A stretch of 64,000 nucleotides of DNA. Source: Pantoea rwandensis. GTDB taxonomy: Bacteria > Pseudomonadota > Gammaproteobacteria > Enterobacterales > Enterobacteriaceae. A program made the position numbers and the translations under genes. This document shows positions 60,223-64,000 of the stretch, in pieces. Below the pieces are notes generated by a model that was given only the letters and a program-made list of their open reading frames with translations, was not told the DNA's origin and made no database searches. The stretch covers positions 496,001-560,000 of the forward strand of contig NZ_MLFR01000001.1 in the NCBI RefSeq assembly GCF_002095475.1, written 5' to 3'. Numbering within the stretch: the stretch's first letter is position 1; every line of letters starts with the position of its first letter.

Positions 60223-61250
60223 GATTTCACCTCACTCACTGATGCACGCGGTGATGTCGCAGTGGCCGATCGCTTACGCCGCAACAACTTTTGCAATGTT
60301 GGCAGAATACCGCCCGGGATCAGCAGTACGAACACCGCCAAAATCACACCCAACACCAGATTGACGTCGACGGTCTGCTGCGCGCCCAACCGTGTGACCA
60401 TCCACTGCAATAGCACGCAGCTGATGACAGGACCGATCAACGTGCCGCGCCCCCCGACAATTACCCAGATGATGATCTGCGCTGACTGACTGATACTGAA
60501 CACGCCGGGACTGACAAACGCGCCCCAGTTGACATAAAGACACCCTGCCAAACCTGCAATCGCCGCACCTATCGCGAAGGTTGCCAGTTTATGAGCAGGC
60601 ACGTTATAGCCCAGAAGACCTGCACGCTGTTCGTTTTCACGAATCGCCACCACTGTTTTGCCGAAACGGCTGAGCAGTACGAACTTCAATAGCGCATAGC
60701 AAAGTGCCAACGCTCCTGCCGTCACCATGAAAATGGCTTCCGGTGAGAGGATTGCATCAGGCTGGAACGGCATATTTAAGGTCGGTACTGAGGGTATCCC
60801 ATTGAAACCGCCTAACAGTGCGTCACCAATATGATATTCGCTGCCCGAGGTGGAGTTGACCCAGTTAAACAACACCAAACTCACCGCTAACGTAATGGCC
60901 CCGAGATAGACATCGCTGACGCCGCCATAGAAAATGACATAGCCCAATAACAGCGAGAACAGGGTGGGTAGCACAATCGCCATCACCACTGCCCAGGTTG
61001 AATCGCCCCAGTTAATGGCGCACACCGCGTAGGTATAAGCACCCAAGCCAAAAAATGCGGCCTGACCAAAGCAGAGAATGCCGCCGTAGCCCCAGATAAA
61101 CGCCAGACTGAGCGACAGCAATCCCATCACTAAAAATACGGTGATGGAGAGCAAGGTATAGAGTTCAATGGCACCTGACAGCCAGAACGCCAGCAGCACC
61201 ATCACGGCCGTACTGAGCAAGATGCGAACGTGTTCTGAAAACAGTTTCAT
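60219..61250 (-). CDS. urtC: Urea/amide ABC transporter permease UrtC
   Basis: The 343-aa permease starts MKLFSEHVRILLSTAV and has about ten helices with the LivM-type LGAYTYAVCAINWG, GRFGKTVVAIRENEQRAGLLGYNVPAHKLATFAIGAAIAGLAGCLYVNW and GGRGTLIGPVISCV. A longer upstream frame is only the shifted reading of the urtB end. The start ATG overlaps the restored urtB stop by one base (TAATG). It forms the membrane channel with UrtB. Confidence 0.9.
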   Translation of the reverse strand: MKLFSEHVRILLSTAVMVLLAFWLSGAIELYTLLSITVFLVMGLLSLSLAFIWGYGGILCFGQAAFFGLGAYTYAVCAINWGDSTWAVVMAIVLPTLFSLLLGYVIFYGGVSDVYLGAITLAVSLVLFNWVNSTSGSEYHIGDALLGGFNGIPSVPTLNMPFQPDAILSPEAIFMVTAGALALCYALLKFVLLSRFGKTVVAIRENEQRAGLLGYNVPAHKLATFAIGAAIAGLAGCLYVNWGAFVSPGVFSISQSAQIIIWVIVGGRGTLIGPVISCVLLQWMVTRLGAQQTVDVNLVLGVILAVFVLLIPGGILPTLQKLLRRKRSATATSPRASVSEVKS

Positions 61251-62118
61251 TACAACGATCTCCTGAAGAAACGGCCGGTAATGCCCTGCGGCAGCAGGCG
61301 CAGTAGCACGATCGCACTCAGCAGCAGAGCAACGGCGCCAAATACCGGTGTGGAGAGGTAGGTCACCAGTTGGGAAATGGTGCCAAAGAGAGTAGAGGAT
61401 GAGAGCGTTCCGGCAATGATCGCGCTGCCCCCCCAATTACCGTGATAAAGGCTTTGGCAATAAAGCTGACGCCAATGGTCGGAATTACCCCAGTTATAGG
61501 GGCCAGCAGTGCCCCACCCAGTCCCGAAAGCGCCGCTCCGAGACCAAAAGTGAGGCTGTAGATTTTACCCGGGTTACTGCCTAATGCTGCTGCCATACGC
61601 GCATTTTGCATCGTGGCACGTGCGCACAATCCCAGCGTGGTGAAGCGCAGCAATAGCCACAGCGCCCCCACCAGACACAGTGCAAACACAATCATGAAAA
61701 GTGAGTAGCCGCTGGTGCTGTAGCGGCCGATATTGACGCTGGGCAGCGGCGAGCTGATGCCCAGCGTGGTGTTACCAAACAACATGGTTGCCGCACCAAT
61801 CAACGCCAGGCTCAATCCCCAAGTCGCCAGCATGGTGTCAATCATGCGGCCATAAAGATGGCGAATGATAACGCGCTCAATAACCATGCCAAATATGCCA
61901 ACGCTTGCCGGTGCAATCACCAGCATCGAAATCCAGATCGGCACGCCAAAATGATTGGTAGCGAGTATGGCGCTGTAACCGCCCAGCATCATAAACTCGC
62001 CATGCGCCATGTTGACGATTTTCATCATGCCAAACACCACCGCTAACCCCAGGCTCATGATCACCAATACCGCGATGGCATTGAGCACTTCAATGCTGTA
62101 GATAATTGACAGTTCCAT
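61250..62118 (-). pseudogene. urtB: Urea/amide ABC transporter permease UrtB, frameshifted at a 7-G run
   Basis: The annotated frame (61363-62118) reads MELSIIYSIEVLNAIAVL... up to AFITVIGGAARSLPERS and then ends in foreign sequence. One base more in the G run at 61428-61434 (C's on the plus strand) restores GGSAIIAGTLSSSTLFGTISQLVTYLSTPVFGAVALLLSAIVLLRLLPQGITGRFFRRSL and a TAA overlapping urtC's ATG, giving 289 residues, the usual UrtB size. The rest of the permease is intact. A homopolymer error in the sequence is the simplest explanation; phase variation is possible. Confidence 0.85.
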
Positions 62119-62130
62119 GCCTATCTCCTG

Positions 62131-63372
62131 TCAGAGCTCGATCTGATATTGTTTGGTATCACGCGGGTTTTTCTTGAGATCGCACACCATCGCGGTATCG
62201 ACCGGTGCCTGATCGGTGAACGTCTCCAGTATCTTCATCTGATGGTTTTCCACCTCGGCGATGTGCACATCCAACGAACAGTGGTGTGTGGCCGGATCGA
62301 CGCTCAGTTTCCCGCTCGGTGAGGTAAGAGAAATGCCGGATTCCAAGGCTTCAATCACCTTCATACGATCGATATCCCCTGCCTTGCGCACCCCTTCGGC
62401 CCAGATCAGCATGCCCTGATAGGCGCCCATCGCCAGATCGCTGATGTAGGGAGTATTGGCGCCATAACGCGCATGGAATTTTTCGACAAACGCCTTATTC
62501 TCGGGCGACGGGATCTCCTGCATATAGTTGGCACACACCAGGATACCGTTGCTCTCTTCCGGTGACAGGATGATATGTTCGTTACCTCCGCCGAACACCG
62601 TAGAAGCAATTGGGATCTTGCTGCTCATACCCGCAGCATGCCATTGGCGATAGAAGGAGATGTGCGCGCCGCCAACCAGAGCCGACCACACCATGTCGGG
62701 TTGTGCACTTTGGATTTTGGAAATCGCTGCACCAAAATCGGTCACGTCCAGCGGGAAAAATTCGACCGTCATCACCTCTCCACCATTGTCATGGACCGAC
62801 TTCTTCACCCATGACGAGACGATCTGGCCGTAGTTGTAATCGGCTGCCAGCACGTAAACCTTCTTACCCCACTTTTTCATTGCATAGGGCACCAGCTTTT
62901 CCACGGTTTGTGCTGGGGTCGAGCCAGAGGAGAAGTAGTTACGATCGCACACGCCGCCTTCATACTGCGCAGGATAGAAGTAGAGAGAACGAAAACGATC
63001 CAGCACAGGTCGAATCACTTCACGTGAAGCGGAAGTAATGCCGCCGTGAACCACCGCGACTTTGTCTTTCAGGGCTGCCTGTTGGGCATATTGCGCATAG
63101 AGTTGCATGTTAGATTGCGCATCATAATTGATGATTTGCAGCGGCCGACCCAACAATCCTCCTGCGGCGTTGATCTCTTCCGCCGCGAGGTTAATCGCAT
63201 TCGACATTGGTTTGCCGTAGATATCCAATCCACCAGACAGGTCAAGAATACTTGCCACTTTAATGGCGTCTTTGCTGTCTGCGGCCAACGTTAATTTCGG
63301 CGCGATGCCCGCGGCTAAACCTAAAGCTGAAACAGCAGATCCCTGAAGAAATGAACGACGACTAATAGCCAT
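62131..63372 (-). CDS. urtA: Urea/amide ABC transporter substrate-binding protein (UrtA/AmiC-like)
   Basis: The 413-aa protein has a Tat-type signal (ISRRSFLQGSAVS, from residue 3) and then a type I periplasmic-binding-protein fold. It contains VASILDLSGGLDIYGKPMSNAINLAAEEINAAGGLLGRPLQIINYD and YYPAQYEGGVCDRNYFSSGSTPAQTVEKLVPY-like segments (FYPAQYEGGVCDRNYF), common to UrtA, FmdD and AmiC. It binds urea or short-chain amides. The ribosome site GCGAGGG precedes the ATG. It is the first gene of the operon, with the sigma54-like promoter upstream at 63510-63525. Confidence 0.88.
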   Translation of the reverse strand: MAISRRSFLQGSAVSALGLAAGIAPKLTLAADSKDAIKVASILDLSGGLDIYGKPMSNAINLAAEEINAAGGLLGRPLQIINYDAQSNMQLYAQYAQQAALKDKVAVVHGGITSASREVIRPVLDRFRSLYFYPAQYEGGVCDRNYFSSGSTPAQTVEKLVPYAMKKWGKKVYVLAADYNYGQIVSSWVKKSVHDNGGEVMTVEFFPLDVTDFGAAISKIQSAQPDMVWSALVGGAHISFYRQWHAAGMSSKIPIASTVFGGGNEHIILSPEESNGILVCANYMQEIPSPENKAFVEKFHARYGANTPYISDLAMGAYQGMLIWAEGVRKAGDIDRMKVIEALESGISLTSPSGKLSVDPATHHCSLDVHIAEVENHQMKILETFTDQAPVDTAMVCDLKKNPRDTKQYQIEL

Positions 63373-63509
63373 AGCACCCTCGCAATGAAGTTAATGGATT
63401 TAAAATTGGAATATTCCGGAGGTCGGAAGGAAAAAACTGAGAACAGCAGACAACACTGGCTGCATTTACTTAAGAAAAGGGCCGCAACGTTGGGGCACAT
63501 TTAGAGATT

Positions 63510-63525
63510 AGCAATATGCGGGCCA
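63510..63525 (-). promoter_or_regulatory. Candidate sigma54 promoter of the urt-type operon
   Basis: On the minus strand TGGCCCGCATATTGCT has the required GG-N10-GC spacing and matches TGGCACG-N4-TTGCW except for two positions. It lies 138 bp before urtA. Nitrogen-controlled amide and urea genes often use sigma54, so the context fits. No clear NtrC site was found. Confidence 0.55.
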
Positions 63526-63792
63526 CATTTATCTTCTCATTTAAAATAATCATAAAATGAGGTTCAAGGCGCAGCACTCATAACCTGTCGGCATTTGAAT
63601 TTATTAACCCCCCAAAATATTCTGCACTCTTAAATAGCACCGAGCACTCATTCAGTGCAAATGAGTAACGTTAGAGCATCCTGTCTGATAAAACACAGCA
63701 GATGGCAGTTTGAACAAAGATATAAAAACCAGTTTGATTAACGTCAATAGTGCAGCCAGTTTTTTATTTTTTCTTAATATTGAGGAACCGCT

Positions 63793-64000
63793 ATGTCGGA
63801 CCATTCGGTATTACCATCTGAAGCCGCGTTGAAAATTCGCGCTATCCAATCGCTATTATCTGAAAAAGGCTTTCTGAGCCAAGACATCACTGACACTATC
63901 GTTGACTACTTTGAAACCAAAGTTGGTCCTCGAAACGGTGCACAAGTCGTTGCCAAAGCCTGGCGAGATGCCGATTTCAAAGCTCGCTTACTGGAAAATG
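63793..64000 (+). CDS. Nitrile hydratase alpha subunit (5' end only)
   Basis: The first 69 codons lie in the window, starting ATGTCGGACC after GAGGAA. The sequence SEAALKIRAIQSLLSEKGFLSQDITDTIVDYFETKVGPRNGAQVVAKAWRDADFKARLLEN matches the N-terminal helices of nitrile hydratase alpha subunits (...KVGPRNGARVVARAW...D...). The metal-binding C-S-L-C-S-C region lies outside. It would hydrate nitriles to amides with Fe3+ or Co3+. It is divergent from the urt-type operon, across 420 bp of gene-free DNA, which should contain both promoters. Confidence 0.88.
   Translation, partial: MSDHSVLPSEAALKIRAIQSLLSEKGFLSQDITDTIVDYFETKVGPRNGAQVVAKAWRDADFKARLLEN

Noticed and set aside
61251-61436. N-terminal extension of UrtC
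   Set aside because: It is simply urtB's C-terminal DNA read in a shifted frame; the conserved UrtC start is at 61250.

Overview
The window reads as chromosome of an enterobacterium, most likely Pantoea or another Erwiniaceae relative. The grounds are close resemblance of many proteins to E. coli counterparts (MelA, MelB, IdnD, FhuE, YncE, MetQ) and membrane-bound gluconate-type dehydrogenases of the kind known in Pantoea/Tatumella. No rRNA or tRNA gene was seen. The genus is an inference.

Layout. 1-6000: sugar-acid catabolism: an RspA/ManD-type dehydratase (cut by the window edge), a GntR/FCD regulator, and a rightward operon of a gluconate 5-dehydrogenase-like SDR, two ACS-family MFS carriers and an L-idonate 5-dehydrogenase. 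6000-10850: a melibiose module (MelB-like carrier, GH4 alpha-galactosidase, divergent AraC regulator) flanked by two 71-aa BhsA/YdgH-like paralogues, each with the same long inverted repeat and 5'-UTR hairpin. 10850-18900: a DapA-family aldolase and two tandem three-subunit (small-FAD-cytochrome c) dehydrogenases that probably oxidise gluconate and keto-gluconate in the periplasm. 19289-24790: an inositol-like operon (TIM-barrel isomerase, orphan PTS EIIA, Gfo/Idh dehydrogenase, MFS sugar porter) with a divergent AraC gene. 24963-29269: Fur-box-flanked YncE-like lipoprotein and FhuE-like siderophore receptor, then an NlpC/P60 lipoprotein. 29533-36826: DHA2 efflux pump with TetR, an AHA1-like protein, periplasmic chorismate mutase, and an operon of periplasmic peroxiredoxin, DsbD-like reductase, ECF sigma and NrsF-type anti-sigma.

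37400-45260 is a GC-richer mobile island. It has two Tn554-like tyrosine recombinase genes (the second broken by a frameshift and a nonsense codon), a VOC protein and a leftward fluoride-resistance operon (ppaC-uspA-eno-gpmA-crcB) behind a fluoride (crcB) riboswitch and a good sigma70 promoter. Its enolase gene carries a frameshift.

45466-53640 holds an SDR/LysR pair and a sulfur-acquisition cluster: MetQ-like binding protein, a fused and truncated MetN-MetI protein, an LLM-class flavin monooxygenase and two SfnB/DszC-like acyl-CoA-dehydrogenase-fold monooxygenases. A large protein of unknown function follows. 55587-64000 looks like a nitrile/amide utilisation locus: amidase, AraC regulator, AmiR-type ANTAR regulator, a five-gene amide/urea ABC transporter (urtB-like gene frameshifted at a G run) with a sigma54-like promoter, and at the right edge the start of a nitrile hydratase alpha subunit. 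In this reading the transporter imports amides or urea, the hydratase turns nitriles into amides and the amidase releases ammonia.

Three frameshifts (recombinase, eno, urtB) fall in or near GC-rich or homopolymer runs. They may be real mutations or sequencing errors; raw reads would decide.
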